Assembly (NCBI RefSeq): GCF_024648825.1
Contig: NZ_JANBBE010000012.1
Location: 230,285-294,284, forward strand
Source: Lentzea californiensis
GTDB lineage: Bacteria; Actinomycetota; Actinomycetes; Mycobacteriales; Pseudonocardiaceae
Reading direction: 5' to 3'
Length of the DNA: 64,000 nucleotides
Position 1 is the stretch's first letter; every line of letters starts with the position of its first letter. Under the pieces are notes generated by a model, which saw only the letters and a list, made by a program, of their open reading frames with translations, searched no databases and was not told the DNA's origin. The position numbers and the translations under genes are program-made. Positions 43,522 to 53,160 of the stretch are shown here, in pieces.

Positions 43522-44433
43522 TTAGAGGCCCTTGCCGATCCAGCCCGTGTCCGGCTGGTCGAGGATCTCGACCTCGTTCACCAGCTCGACCAACTCGTCG
43601 GACCAGGCGCTGGAGGTCGCCGAGATCCATAGGCCGCCGTCCTGGACCGCCACGGTGTTGCCGTTGCGCAGGCCCTGCTTGCCGCGCACGGTCAGCGCTT
43701 CGGTCGGCGCGGGCAGCTCCGGCCTCTCCGTCGCCACCTGCACGGAGATCGAGTTCCTGCCCAGCGACGAGTGCCACTTGTCCGGCGCGGTGCCGCGCAC
43801 GAGCTCGGCGTACCTGCCTTCGAGCTTGAACGGCGGCTCGTGCGTGATCTTGGCGTCGGCTCGCACCGACTCGGCTACGCGCAGAGTGATCTCACGTGCG
43901 TCGCTCACTCCGCTCACGGTCACCTCGAGGACGTCCTGCGCCTTCCAGACGACGGTTGCGGCGTCACCCCTCACCTGTACCCACGCCTGCAGGCCGCGGA
44001 CTTGTGCCGAGTCCCACCCCTGGGTGTCCGGCATCCCGCCGAGCGCTCTGATCACGAGGCTCGGATTGCTGTAGGGCATAACGCCCGCGGGACCCCACAC
44101 CCTGGTGGGCGCCATGTTCGTGGCGCGAAGGCTCTCGACGAACCCGGTCGGCAGCCAGTGCGGTGCGTACTTGAACGCGACGCTCTTGCCGTGGTCCTGC
44201 ACGAGCGCCGCAGCCGCGTCGTTGGGGTTCGGCGGCGTGTACCTGTCGCTGGCGACGACGCCGGCGAAGATCAGGACGACGACCGCGGCCATGCCGGCCG
44301 TGGCGATCAGGAAGATGTTGTTCCGCTGCCTCTTGCGCTTGCGCCGCAGGGCGTTGAGCGTCGGGCCCGGATGCGGAGTGCGTTCGGCCAGTTGGCCGAG
44401 CGCCTCCTTGATGAGCTGTTCGGTGTCGTTCAC
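43522..44433 (-). CDS. Single-pass membrane protein co-encoded with ECF sigma factor (possible anti-sigma)
   Basis: 303 aa. A short cytoplasmic N-terminus (residues 1-38, ending in a RRKRKRQRNN stop-transfer-like cluster), one transmembrane helix (about 39-61), and a large extracytoplasmic domain with no recognised family. GTG start overlaps the sigma-factor stop (GTGA). Position and topology suggest an anti-sigma or accessory protein, but no zinc-binding HxxxCxxC anti-sigma motif is present, so the role is inferred from context only. Confidence 0.7.
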   Translation of the reverse strand: MNDTEQLIKEALGQLAERTPHPGPTLNALRRKRKRQRNNIFLIATAGMAAVVVLIFAGVVASDRYTPPNPNDAAAALVQDHGKSVAFKYAPHWLPTGFVESLRATNMAPTRVWGPAGVMPYSNPSLVIRALGGMPDTQGWDSAQVRGLQAWVQVRGDAATVVWKAQDVLEVTVSGVSDAREITLRVAESVRADAKITHEPPFKLEGRYAELVRGTAPDKWHSSLGRNSISVQVATERPELPAPTEALTVRGKQGLRNGNTVAVQDGGLWISATSSAWSDELVELVNEVEILDQPDTGWIGKGL

Positions 44434-44957
44434 GACAGGCCCTCCCCGATCCGCAACCCGACACCAGCGGGTTCCGGCGTGTGGTCCAGGCGGAGTGTGG
44501 CCAGCGCACGCGAGATGTGGCTGCGCACGGTTCCCTCGGCACAACCGAGCATCTGTGCGATCTCCGAGTCCTCGTAGTTCTCGTAGTAGCGGAGCACGAC
44601 GGCGGCCCGCTGTTTGCGGGGCAGCTTCGCGATCCGCTGCAACATTGCTTCCCGCTCGTCGTAGTGGTGCGTCTTGTCTCCGACGGGCGGGGTGACGGAC
44701 TCGAGCGTCGTCATGCAGAGAGCGACGTCCTTGGCGGCCCTGCGTCTGCGCCACGAGAGGTACTCGTTGGTCACCATGCGCTTGACGTAGGCGTGAGGGA
44801 GGTCGACTGAACCGATGCGGTCCCACTTCTGCTGCGCACGCAGCAGCACTTCCTGGACCACGTCCTGGGCCAGGTGCGGGTCGCACGTGAGCACGGTGGC
44901 ATAGCGCAGCAACGGGGTCACCTGTGCTGCCACGAAGTCATCGAAACTCGGTGTCAA
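44430..44957 (-). CDS. ECF sigma factor, SigE (TIGR02983-like) family
   Basis: 175 aa. Region 2 (FVAAQVTPLLRYATVLTCDPHLAQDVVQEVLLRA, then PHAYVKRMVTNEYLSWRRRR) and region 4 (LPRKQRAAVVLRYYENYEDSEIAQMLGCAEGTVRSHISRAL) are complete; the linker is short. Typical of the SigE/SCO-type actinobacterial ECF group that is co-encoded with single-pass membrane proteins. The start is a rare TTG at 44957 behind GAAGGGGG. Its regulon cannot be read here. Confidence 0.9.
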   Translation of the reverse strand: MTPSFDDFVAAQVTPLLRYATVLTCDPHLAQDVVQEVLLRAQQKWDRIGSVDLPHAYVKRMVTNEYLSWRRRRAAKDVALCMTTLESVTPPVGDKTHHYDEREAMLQRIAKLPRKQRAAVVLRYYENYEDSEIAQMLGCAEGTVRSHISRALATLRLDHTPEPAGVGLRIGEGLS

Positions 44958-45070
44958 TCTCGACCCCCTTCAAAACCGTCACACCTCTACGACGCACCCC
45001 GGGCGTGTTCTGTTGAGTGTGCCCTGATGTCGTAACGGCGTGGGCTGCATCACGTGGGAAAATCACTTTT

Positions 45071-45856
45071 GTGGGCAGCAGCAGTGACGTTCCCGCGCTG
45101 CGGCGAGGGTTGGCGGTCCTCCGGCTGCTGGCGGGCAGACCGGGGCCCGTCTCCGCGGCGTCGGTCGCGCGCGAGCTCAACCTCCCCAGGTCGACGACCT
45201 ACCACCTGCTGTCGGAGCTGACCGAGGCCGGTTTCGCGACGCACTTCCCCGAGGAGAAGCGCTACGGCCTGGGCGTCGCGGCGTTCGAACTCGGCTCCGC
45301 CTACCTGCGGCACGACCCGCTGGAGCGGCTGGCCCGCCCGCTGCTGCGCAAGCTCGCCGACCGGATGGAGAAGGTCGCGCACCTGGGCGTCCTGCACGGT
45401 GCCGAGGCCCTGTACCTCGTACGCGAACAACCCCGGCAGCCGCAGTCGATCGTGTCCGACGTCGGCGTCCGGCTGCCCGCCCACCTGACGGCCTCGGGCC
45501 GCGCGATGCTGGCGAACCTGCCGCCGGCGCAGGTCAGGGCGGTGCTGCCGTCGGTGGCCTCGTTCGTCGACCGCACCGGCCGCGGCCCGCACAACCTGCC
45601 GGCGTTGCGCCGGCTGCTGACGCTGGAGCGGCGGCAGGGCTGGTCGGTCGAGGACGGGTTCGTGACGGCAGGGTTCGCCTCGGTGGCCGCGCCGGTGTTC
45701 GACCACGGCGAGCGGCCGATCGCGGCCATCACGCTGACGTTCCGGCACGTCTGCGACACGCCCTGCGGCCAGACGTGGCCCGACCTGGCCAAAGAGGTGC
45801 GCAAGGCAGCCGAGGAACTGACCGTCCGGATCGGCGGGCACGCGGCCTCCGGATAA
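45071..45856 (+). CDS. IclR-family regulator, candidate HutR
   Basis: 261 aa. N-terminal winged helix (ALRRGLAVLRLLAGRPGPVSAASVARELNLPRSTTYHLLSEL, residues 8-50) and a C-terminal IclR effector domain (AHLTASGRAMLA, FASVAAPVFDHGERPIAAITLTF). GTG start with GAAAAT 7 nt upstream. Regulators of this type control hut operons in corynebacteria; here it is separated from hutH only by the sigma pair, and a HutR-like site precedes hutH. Assignment to hut is inference. Confidence 0.85.
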   Translation: MGSSSDVPALRRGLAVLRLLAGRPGPVSAASVARELNLPRSTTYHLLSELTEAGFATHFPEEKRYGLGVAAFELGSAYLRHDPLERLARPLLRKLADRMEKVAHLGVLHGAEALYLVREQPRQPQSIVSDVGVRLPAHLTASGRAMLANLPPAQVRAVLPSVASFVDRTGRGPHNLPALRRLLTLERRQGWSVEDGFVTAGFASVAAPVFDHGERPIAAITLTFRHVCDTPCGQTWPDLAKEVRKAAEELTVRIGGHAASG

Positions 45857-45863
45857 TAGCCAT

Positions 45864-45882
45864 GTACATAGTATCCATGTAC
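45864..45882 (+). promoter_or_regulatory. Palindromic operator of the MarR gene
   Basis: GTACAT (45864-45869) and ATGTAC (45877-45882), 7-nt spacer, overlapping a TACCGT -10 that stands 7 nt before the ATG. Likely autoregulatory MarR site. Confidence 0.6.
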
Positions 45883-45892
45883 CGTATCTGCC

Positions 45893-46312
45893 ATGAGCAG
45901 TGCGGAACCGACGCCTGGGCACCTCGTGTGGCGTCTGGCGATGAAGTGGCGGACGGCCGTTGACCGCGCGCTGGACCCGCTTGGGCTGACGCACGCGCAG
46001 TACGTCGTGCTGTCGTCGCTGCTGGCCCTGGACCGCCCGTCCCAACGCGAACTGGCCGACCACACGGGCCTGGAGGCGTTGTACGTCTCGAAGCTGGCGC
46101 GCTCGCTGGAAGCGTCGGGGTTCATCTCGCGCACACGAGACGCCGTCGACACACGGACCGTGCGGCTCGCTCTGACCCCACACGGCCTCTCCACCGTCGA
46201 ACCCGCCGTCGAACTGGTCCGCTCACTGCTGGACCGCCTGCTGGAGCCGCTGGGCGACAGGACCGACGCGCTGTCCCGCGACCTGACCGCACTGCTGGCC
46301 GTTCCCCTCTGA
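45893..46312 (+). CDS. MarR-family transcriptional regulator
   Basis: 139 aa winged-helix dimer: LTHAQYVVLSSLLALDRPSQRELADHTGLEALYVSKLARSLEASGFISRTRD is the MarR core with the DxR wing. Encoded 10 bp upstream of a haloalkane dehalogenase and behind a palindrome, so it probably controls itself and the hydrolase. The start codon is positioned for a leaderless mRNA. Confidence 0.88.
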   Translation: MSSAEPTPGHLVWRLAMKWRTAVDRALDPLGLTHAQYVVLSSLLALDRPSQRELADHTGLEALYVSKLARSLEASGFISRTRDAVDTRTVRLALTPHGLSTVEPAVELVRSLLDRLLEPLGDRTDALSRDLTALLAVPL

Positions 46313-46322
46313 GGAGCCCCCG

Positions 46323-47168
46323 ATGCCCGTTGTCCCCGTCCTCGACTCCTCCATCCACTACCTGGAGTCCGGTTCAGCGCCGTACGTGTTCCTGCACGGC
46401 AACCCGGGCTCGTCCCACTCCTGGCGCGACGTGCTGCCGGAACTGGGCGGCCTGGCACCCGACCTGATCGGCATGGGCCGCTCCGGCAAGCCGGACGTCG
46501 AGTACTCGTTCGCCGACCACGCCCGCTACCTCGACGCGTGGTTCGACGCCCTCGAACTGGACCGCGTGGTGCTGGTGGGCCACGACTGGGGCGGCGCGCT
46601 CGCGTTCGACTGGGCGGCACGGCATCCCTCGCGCGTGGCCGGCATCGCGTTCTTCGAGACGATCGTGAAGCCGATGACCGGGTCCGAACTCCCCCTGCCC
46701 GCACAGGAACGGGTGCGCCGCTTCCGCACACCGGGGCTGGGCGAGGAACTGGTGCTGTCCGGCGACGGGTTCGTGCGGCAGGCGTTCACCGGCGGCGTCC
46801 GCACGCCGGTGCCGGACGAGGACATGGCGGCCTACCTGGCGCCGTTCCCCGACGCCGCGAGCCGCCGGCCGGTGCTGGCGTGGGCGCGGCAGATGCCGTT
46901 CGACGGAGAACCCGCCGAACTGGTGCCGCGGATCGAGGCCTACGGCGAGTGGCTTGGCACTTCCGAGGTGCCGAAGCTGCTGGTGACGTTCGAGAACTCG
47001 CCGACGTTGCTCATCGGGCAGCAGCTTCAGGACTGGTGCTCGGAGAACATCGCCGCGCTGGACGTGGAGGCCGTCGGTGAGGCCGGGCACCACGCGCAGG
47101 AGGACCGGCCGAAGGAGATCGCGGCGGCCATCGCCGCTTGGGCGGAGCACCACGGCCTGCTTGCATAG
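46323..47168 (+). CDS. Haloalkane dehalogenase-like alpha/beta hydrolase
   Basis: 281 aa, similar in length to DhaA/LinB. Halide-binding Asn27 in HGNPGSSHSW, nucleophile Asp88 in GHDWGGALAF (Trp89 is the second halide ligand), and His256 in GHHAQEDRP correspond to the HLD-II catalytic machinery; an Asp nucleophile plus Asn/Trp pair separates it from esterases. It would hydrolyse a carbon-halogen bond to an alcohol and halide. The natural substrate is unknown. Paired with a MarR gene. Confidence 0.87.
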   Translation: MPVVPVLDSSIHYLESGSAPYVFLHGNPGSSHSWRDVLPELGGLAPDLIGMGRSGKPDVEYSFADHARYLDAWFDALELDRVVLVGHDWGGALAFDWAARHPSRVAGIAFFETIVKPMTGSELPLPAQERVRRFRTPGLGEELVLSGDGFVRQAFTGGVRTPVPDEDMAAYLAPFPDAASRRPVLAWARQMPFDGEPAELVPRIEAYGEWLGTSEVPKLLVTFENSPTLLIGQQLQDWCSENIAALDVEAVGEAGHHAQEDRPKEIAAAIAAWAEHHGLLA

Positions 47169-47173
47169 TGCGC

Positions 47174-48145
47174 ATGGAGGACGTTCACATCGAGGAACTC
47201 GACTTCGCCAGTGCGGGTGAAGCCGATCAGCGCGCTCTGTTCGACCTGCAGGTGGCCTGGTGGAGCAGCGCCATGCCCGCACGTGAGCTGCCGGACTTCA
47301 GCGGATGGGTGCGGCGGCGGCTGGCGTCCGAAGTCGGCTGGGGCCACCCGCGGTTCGCCGTGGCCCGGGAGAACGGGCGCATCGTCGGCTATGCGGACGG
47401 ATACCTGCCGACGGCTGACAACGTGCACCTCGTCACGGGCAACGTCGTGGTGGATCCGCGGTGGCGAGGCCGGGGCATCGGCACCGCCCTGCTCCGGTTC
47501 GCACTGCGCCAGGCGAACCGGGAATCGGTGGAAGCCTCATGGATTCCTGAAAGCAGCGAGGGCGTGCGGTGGGCCACCCACCGCGGTTTCGCAGTCGTCA
47601 GCGCGCTCACCCTGCAGGAGCTCGTGCTCACCGATCCGCTGCCCGAGGTGGGCGGGGTACCGGCCGGATACCGCCTGACGCAGTGGACGGGACGGGCGCC
47701 GGACGAACTGCTGGACGCTTACGTCGACGCGCTCAACTCGGCGAAGGACCAGCCCATGGGCGACAGTGCGATCGAGCTCGCCACGCACACCCGAGAAAGG
47801 GTGCGGCTGGACGAAGAAGGCCTGTCAGCCACTGGCATCGACGTGTGGGTGGTCCTCGCGACACACGGCGACGAAGCTGCCGCGGTGACGGTGCTGCACC
47901 GGACTCTCTCGCGGCCTTCTGTTGGCCATCAACGGCATACCAGCGTGCTCCCCGCACATCGTGGCAAGGGCCTCGGCCGGCTGGTCAAAGCGCACCTGCT
48001 CCGCCAGCTGACCGGCATCAAGATCATCGAGACCGAGACGAACAGCACCAACGAGCACATGCGGCGGATCAACCACTCGCTCGGCTTCACCGACCGGATC
48101 ACCACCGTCGACCTGAGCGCCCGCGTGGCCGATCTCAAGCTCTAG
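47174..48145 (+). CDS. GNAT-family N-acetyltransferase (tandem domains)
   Basis: 323 aa from the ATG at 47174. First GNAT domain (residues about 5-165) with the acetyl-CoA loop VVDPRWRGRGIGTALL; second domain (175-323) with TSVLPAHRGKGLGRLVKAHLL and ETNSTNEHMRRINHSLGF. Two-domain GNATs of this kind (mycothiol synthase-like or Eis-unrelated) occur widely in actinomycetes. Acceptor substrate unknown. Confidence 0.83.
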   Translation: MEDVHIEELDFASAGEADQRALFDLQVAWWSSAMPARELPDFSGWVRRRLASEVGWGHPRFAVARENGRIVGYADGYLPTADNVHLVTGNVVVDPRWRGRGIGTALLRFALRQANRESVEASWIPESSEGVRWATHRGFAVVSALTLQELVLTDPLPEVGGVPAGYRLTQWTGRAPDELLDAYVDALNSAKDQPMGDSAIELATHTRERVRLDEEGLSATGIDVWVVLATHGDEAAAVTVLHRTLSRPSVGHQRHTSVLPAHRGKGLGRLVKAHLLRQLTGIKIIETETNSTNEHMRRINHSLGFTDRITTVDLSARVADLKL

Positions 48146-48153
48146 AAACGCGA

Positions 48154-48185
48154 ACGGGGCGGACACCCGAAGGTGCCCGCCCCGT
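48154..48185. terminator. Bidirectional terminator
   Basis: 14-bp stem with one mismatch (48154-48167 and 48172-48185) and a CGAA loop, between convergent genes. Confidence 0.75.
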
Positions 48186-48197
48186 CCGTCGATCAGG

Positions 48198-49094
48198 TCA
48201 GATGCCCGCGGAGGCGAGCCATTCCTTGGCGACCTTCTCCGGTTCCGGCTTGTCCGGCGCCGAGAGCTTCTGGTTCAGCTCCAGCAGGACCTTCGTGTCG
48301 AGCTTCTTCGAGATGGCGTTGAGGGTGTCGCGGACCTGCTGCGACGCCTTCTTCTCGTTGATGAGCGGCAACACGTTCTGCGCGGCGAAGACGTTCTTCG
48401 GGTCTTCCAGCACCACGAACTCGTTGGCCTTGATGGCCGCGTCCGTCGTGAACAGGTCGGCCGCCTGCACGGTGTTGTCCTTCAGGCCGGCGACGGTCAG
48501 CGGGCCGCCGACGTCGAGGGCCTTGAACTCCTTGAACTCGCACGCGTACTTGGTCTTCAGACCCGGCAGGCCGTCCGCGCGGTTCTGGAACTCCGTCGGG
48601 CCGCCGAAGACCATGTCCTTGCAGTACGGCACGAGGTCGTCGATCGACTTCAGGCTGTACTGCGCCGCGATCTGCTTCGTGACGACGACGGCGTCCTTGT
48701 CTTCCGCGGACGACTTGTCGAGCACGATGAGGTTCTGCGGCAACGCCTTCTTCAGCGCCGCGTACACCTCGTCGGAGCCGACCTCCTGCGCTTCTTTGTC
48801 GATGTACTTGAGAAGCACGCCGGAGTACTCCGGGATCAGGTCGATCGAGCCGTCCTGCACGCCCTTGTAGTAGAGCTCCCGGTTGCCGATGTTCAGCTTC
48901 TTGGACACCTTGATGCCCTTGGCGGCCAGCGCTTCGGCGTAGATCTCCGCGAGCAGGCGCGACTCCGGGAAGTTGCCCGAACCCACGACGATGGTGTCCG
49001 TCGGGGCCGGGTTGTCGGCGCCGCCCGTCAGCGGGTCACCACCGCACGCCGACAGAAGCATCACGGCAGCGACAGCCGTGGCGATGCGCTTCAT
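48198..49094 (-). CDS. Glycine betaine/choline ABC transporter substrate-binding lipoprotein
   Basis: 298 aa, OpuAC/OsmX-type solute-binding protein. Lipoprotein signal with lipobox LSAC (lipidated Cys17), then IVVGSGNFPESRLLAEIYAEAL, the usual start of the mature fold. Anchored outside the membrane, it delivers betaine, choline or carnitine to the two permeases. The start overlaps the permease stop by ATGA; last gene in the operon. Confidence 0.91.
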   Translation of the reverse strand: MKRIATAVAAVMLLSACGGDPLTGGADNPAPTDTIVVGSGNFPESRLLAEIYAEALAAKGIKVSKKLNIGNRELYYKGVQDGSIDLIPEYSGVLLKYIDKEAQEVGSDEVYAALKKALPQNLIVLDKSSAEDKDAVVVTKQIAAQYSLKSIDDLVPYCKDMVFGGPTEFQNRADGLPGLKTKYACEFKEFKALDVGGPLTVAGLKDNTVQAADLFTTDAAIKANEFVVLEDPKNVFAAQNVLPLINEKKASQQVRDTLNAISKKLDTKVLLELNQKLSAPDKPEPEKVAKEWLASAGI

Positions 49095-49753
49095 CTGTTT
49101 CCTCCGGTTCCCACTGGACGCAATCCTGGCGAGACCGTCAGCCGTTGCAGGCCGGCGAACCCCAGGTCGACGAGAACGGCGAGCAGTGCCACGAGCACCG
49201 CGCCGGCGAGCATCTGTCCGAAATCCTGCAGTGCGAGTCCGTCGAAGACGAACCTGCCGAGTCCACCGGCGCCGGTGTAGGCGGCGATGGTGGCGGTCGC
49301 GACCACTTGCAGCGCGGCGCCGCGAAAACCGCCGAAGATCAGGGGAAGCGCGTTCGGGATCTCCACCTGGAGCAGCACGCCCGACTCGCGCATGCCGACG
49401 CCCCTCGCGGCGTCGACCGTCACCGGGTCGACCGCGCGGACGCCCGCGTACGTGCCCGCCATGATCGGCGGAATCGCCAGCAGCACCAGCGCGACGTACA
49501 CCGGGAAGTCACCCAGGCCCGCCCAGAGCACGACGAGGATCAGCACCGCCGTGGTCGGCAGCGCCCTCAGGGCGTTGGAGAGTCCGACGATCACGAACCC
49601 GCCCTTGCCGGTGTGCCCGACGAACGCGCCGAGCGGGATCGCGATCAGCGCCGCGATCACCATGGTCAACAGCGTGTAGCCGAAGTGCTCCAGCAACCGC
49701 ACTGGAATCCCGCTCGAGCCGGACCAGTGCGCGGGATCGAAGAGCCAGCCCAT
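49091..49753 (-). CDS. Glycine betaine/choline ABC transporter permease (second)
   Basis: 220 aa with five or six helices and the binding-protein-dependent permease EAA-like loop (AARGVGMRESGVLLQVEIPNALPLIFGGFR). Forms the membrane channel with the 212-aa permease. 6 bp downstream of it. Confidence 0.9.
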   Translation of the reverse strand: MGWLFDPAHWSGSSGIPVRLLEHFGYTLLTMVIAALIAIPLGAFVGHTGKGGFVIVGLSNALRALPTTAVLILVVLWAGLGDFPVYVALVLLAIPPIMAGTYAGVRAVDPVTVDAARGVGMRESGVLLQVEIPNALPLIFGGFRGAALQVVATATIAAYTGAGGLGRFVFDGLALQDFGQMLAGAVLVALLAVLVDLGFAGLQRLTVSPGLRPVGTGGNR

Positions 49754-49759
49754 CTCAGC

Positions 49760-50394
49760 TCACCTCCCCACCCGTGCCCACGGCGTGAGCAGCCGTCCGA
49801 CCAGCAACAGCAGTCCGTCCGCGAGCAGCGCCAGCACCACCGTGCCGATCAGGCCCGCGAGGACCTTGTCGGTGTTGTCGGTCTGGTAGCCCTCGGTGAA
49901 GAGCTGACCGTAGCCGCCGAGCCCGACGAGCGCGCCCACGCTCACCATGCTGATGTTCGACACGGTCGCGACCCGCAGGCCCGCGATCGTGACCGGCAGC
50001 GCCAGCGGGAAGTCGACGGTGAGGAAGCGGCGCAGGGGCCGGAACCCCATCGCGTTCGCCGCGGCGACGACGTTGCCCGGCACCGCGGCCAGCGCGTCCG
50101 CGACCGCGCGCACCATCAGCGCGACCGTGTAGACCACCAGCGGCACGATGACGTTGATCTCGTCGAGGATCTTCACGCCGATCAGCACCGGCGTGATCAC
50201 GATGAGCGCGATGGACGGGATCGTGAACAGGACGTTGGCGAACGGGAAGAGGATCGCGCGCGCCGTCTGCGACCGGCTCGCCCACCACCCGATGGGGATG
50301 GCGAGCACGAAACCGATCAGCACCGGCACGACGGAGAGCCGGAGGTGCACCGCGGTGACTTCCCAGAACCTTTCCCAGTTCTCGAAAATCCAGG

Positions 50395-50398
<4 letters not shown>
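49760..50398 (-). CDS. Glycine betaine/choline ABC transporter permease (first)
   Basis: 212 aa, OpuCB-like; the EAA-loop segment AANAMGFRPLRRFLTVDFPLALPVTIAGLR docks to the ATPase. Start overlaps the ATPase stop. Together with its neighbours it forms a complete OpuC-type osmoprotectant importer. Confidence 0.9.
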
Positions 50399-51477
<1,079 letters not shown>

Positions 51478-51609
51478 CCTTCGGATCCCTCCGGTCGTGA
51501 CGACCACCCCGATTGGGCCGCCCTGGATGTAGATCCCAAAGACCTTAACTCGTTCGGCGTACCCCGGCACAGCGTTCCACTATGTGACGGCCCGTATGGT
51601 TTACCGCTT

Positions 51610-53160
51610 GTGACGATCGATCAGGTCCGGCAGTTGGTAGCAGAGCGCGGCGTGCACGCCCGCAAGCTCCGCGAGGTGTTGTCCCTGCTCTCCGAGGACT
51701 GGCACCCGCTGGCTGAACTCGTGCGCATTCCCGCTGTGCCCCGCCGCACCGTGCAGGACCTGCTCAAGGCCCTCGGCGACGACGCCGAATCTTCAGGCGA
51801 TCGTTACCGCATCGCTCCCGGCCTGGTCGCCTCGTACCGCTCGGCCTTCGGCGTTTCGGGTGTCCGCGACCACACGGACGTGCTGCGCCAGATCCTCGTG
51901 GACATCGCCGACGTCCCGCCGCCGTTGTCCTCGTTGGACCACGTGCAGGCCACGGCCGAGACGGCGCTGAACCGCGCGGTGTGGCTGGACTCGGCGTACG
52001 ACCTGACGGGCAGGCGCCTGCTGTGCCTGGGCGACCACGACCTGACCTCGCTGGCCGTCGCCGCGGTCGACCCGCACGTGTCGATCACGGTCGTCGACCT
52101 GGACGAGCGCCTGCTGGAGTTCATCGACTCGCGGGCCGCCGCGCGCGGGCTCGACGTTCGAACGTTGCACTGCGACATGCGTTTCGGGCTGCCCGCCTCG
52201 CTCCTCGAGTCGTTCGACCTCGTCTTCAGCGACCCGCCCTACTCGCCGGAGGGCATGGGGCTGTTCGCCGGCCGCGGCATCGAGGCGCTGGAGGACATCG
52301 CGTCGGGCCGTCTGCTGCTCGCGTACGGCTACTCGGACCGCACGCCTGCCCTCGGCCTGAAGGTGCAGCAGGAACTGCAGAAGCTCGGCCTGGTGTTCGA
52401 GGCGATCCTGCCCGCGTTCCACCGCTTCGACGGTGCGCAGGCCATCGGCTCGGCCGCCGACCTCTACGTGTGCCGTCCCACGGGCCGCCGCGCGGTGTCC
52501 GGTGGCACGCGGATCTACACGCACGGCGCGCAGTCGGTGGAGTCGTCCGGGCCGTCGCAGGAAGCCTTGGCCGCGTTGTCCGACCTCGCTCCCCGCCCGG
52601 AGTCCTCCCCGCCGCCGAAGCCCCGTCCGGCGGGCTGGGCCGAGCCGGTCGGCAAGGGCGCGGCCTCGCTGGCCGTCGACCTGTCGGCGGACCCCGGTCC
52701 GTGGCTGCTGCGCACGCTCCTCGCCTCGTCGCCCGCGCGGCTGGCGTGCCTGGTGCCGAACAACCACCCGGCGGTGTCGTCGGAGGCAGGGCAGAGGGAA
52801 CTGCAGGAGCTGGTGGCGACCAGGTTCAAGTTGAAGTTCCTGCGCAACAACCCAGATGGCAAGACGACGATCGTCGTCGCCGATCAGGTGCTGACCGGCA
52901 CGTTGTCGCTGGGCGAGCGCGCGGTCCGCGAGGTGCTGATGAAGGCGCACGGCAAGCTGCGCAACAGCTGGCGCGAGGCCTTGATCACCGCGTCGCAGGG
53001 CGTGCTGACCAAGAAGCAGGCAGCCGAGATCATCGACAACGCCCCGGTGGCGCAGGACGACCTCGAACTGCGGTTGATCGACCTGCCCAAGCACCGGATC
53101 GCGGCACTGCTGCCGGAGATCTCAGCCAGCGCGGGGTATGTGGAGCGGCCCGAGAGCTAG
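51610..53160 (+). CDS. Bis-aminopropyl spermidine synthase-like protein (BpsA family) with C-terminal extension
   Basis: 516 aa. An N-terminal winged helix (residues about 5-70) precedes a Rossmann aminopropyltransferase domain with CLGDHDLTSLAVA (cofactor loop) and FSDPPYSPEGM (catalytic DPPY-type motif), as in archaeal BpsA, which makes branched-chain polyamines. Archaeal enzymes are about 350 aa; here about 160 further residues follow a Pro-rich linker (near 330) with no recognised family. GTG start; TATGGT lies 9 nt upstream. The true substrate in this bacterium is unknown. Confidence 0.78.
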   Translation: MTIDQVRQLVAERGVHARKLREVLSLLSEDWHPLAELVRIPAVPRRTVQDLLKALGDDAESSGDRYRIAPGLVASYRSAFGVSGVRDHTDVLRQILVDIADVPPPLSSLDHVQATAETALNRAVWLDSAYDLTGRRLLCLGDHDLTSLAVAAVDPHVSITVVDLDERLLEFIDSRAAARGLDVRTLHCDMRFGLPASLLESFDLVFSDPPYSPEGMGLFAGRGIEALEDIASGRLLLAYGYSDRTPALGLKVQQELQKLGLVFEAILPAFHRFDGAQAIGSAADLYVCRPTGRRAVSGGTRIYTHGAQSVESSGPSQEALAALSDLAPRPESSPPPKPRPAGWAEPVGKGAASLAVDLSADPGPWLLRTLLASSPARLACLVPNNHPAVSSEAGQRELQELVATRFKLKFLRNNPDGKTTIVVADQVLTGTLSLGERAVREVLMKAHGKLRNSWREALITASQGVLTKKQAAEIIDNAPVAQDDLELRLIDLPKHRIAALLPEISASAGYVERPES

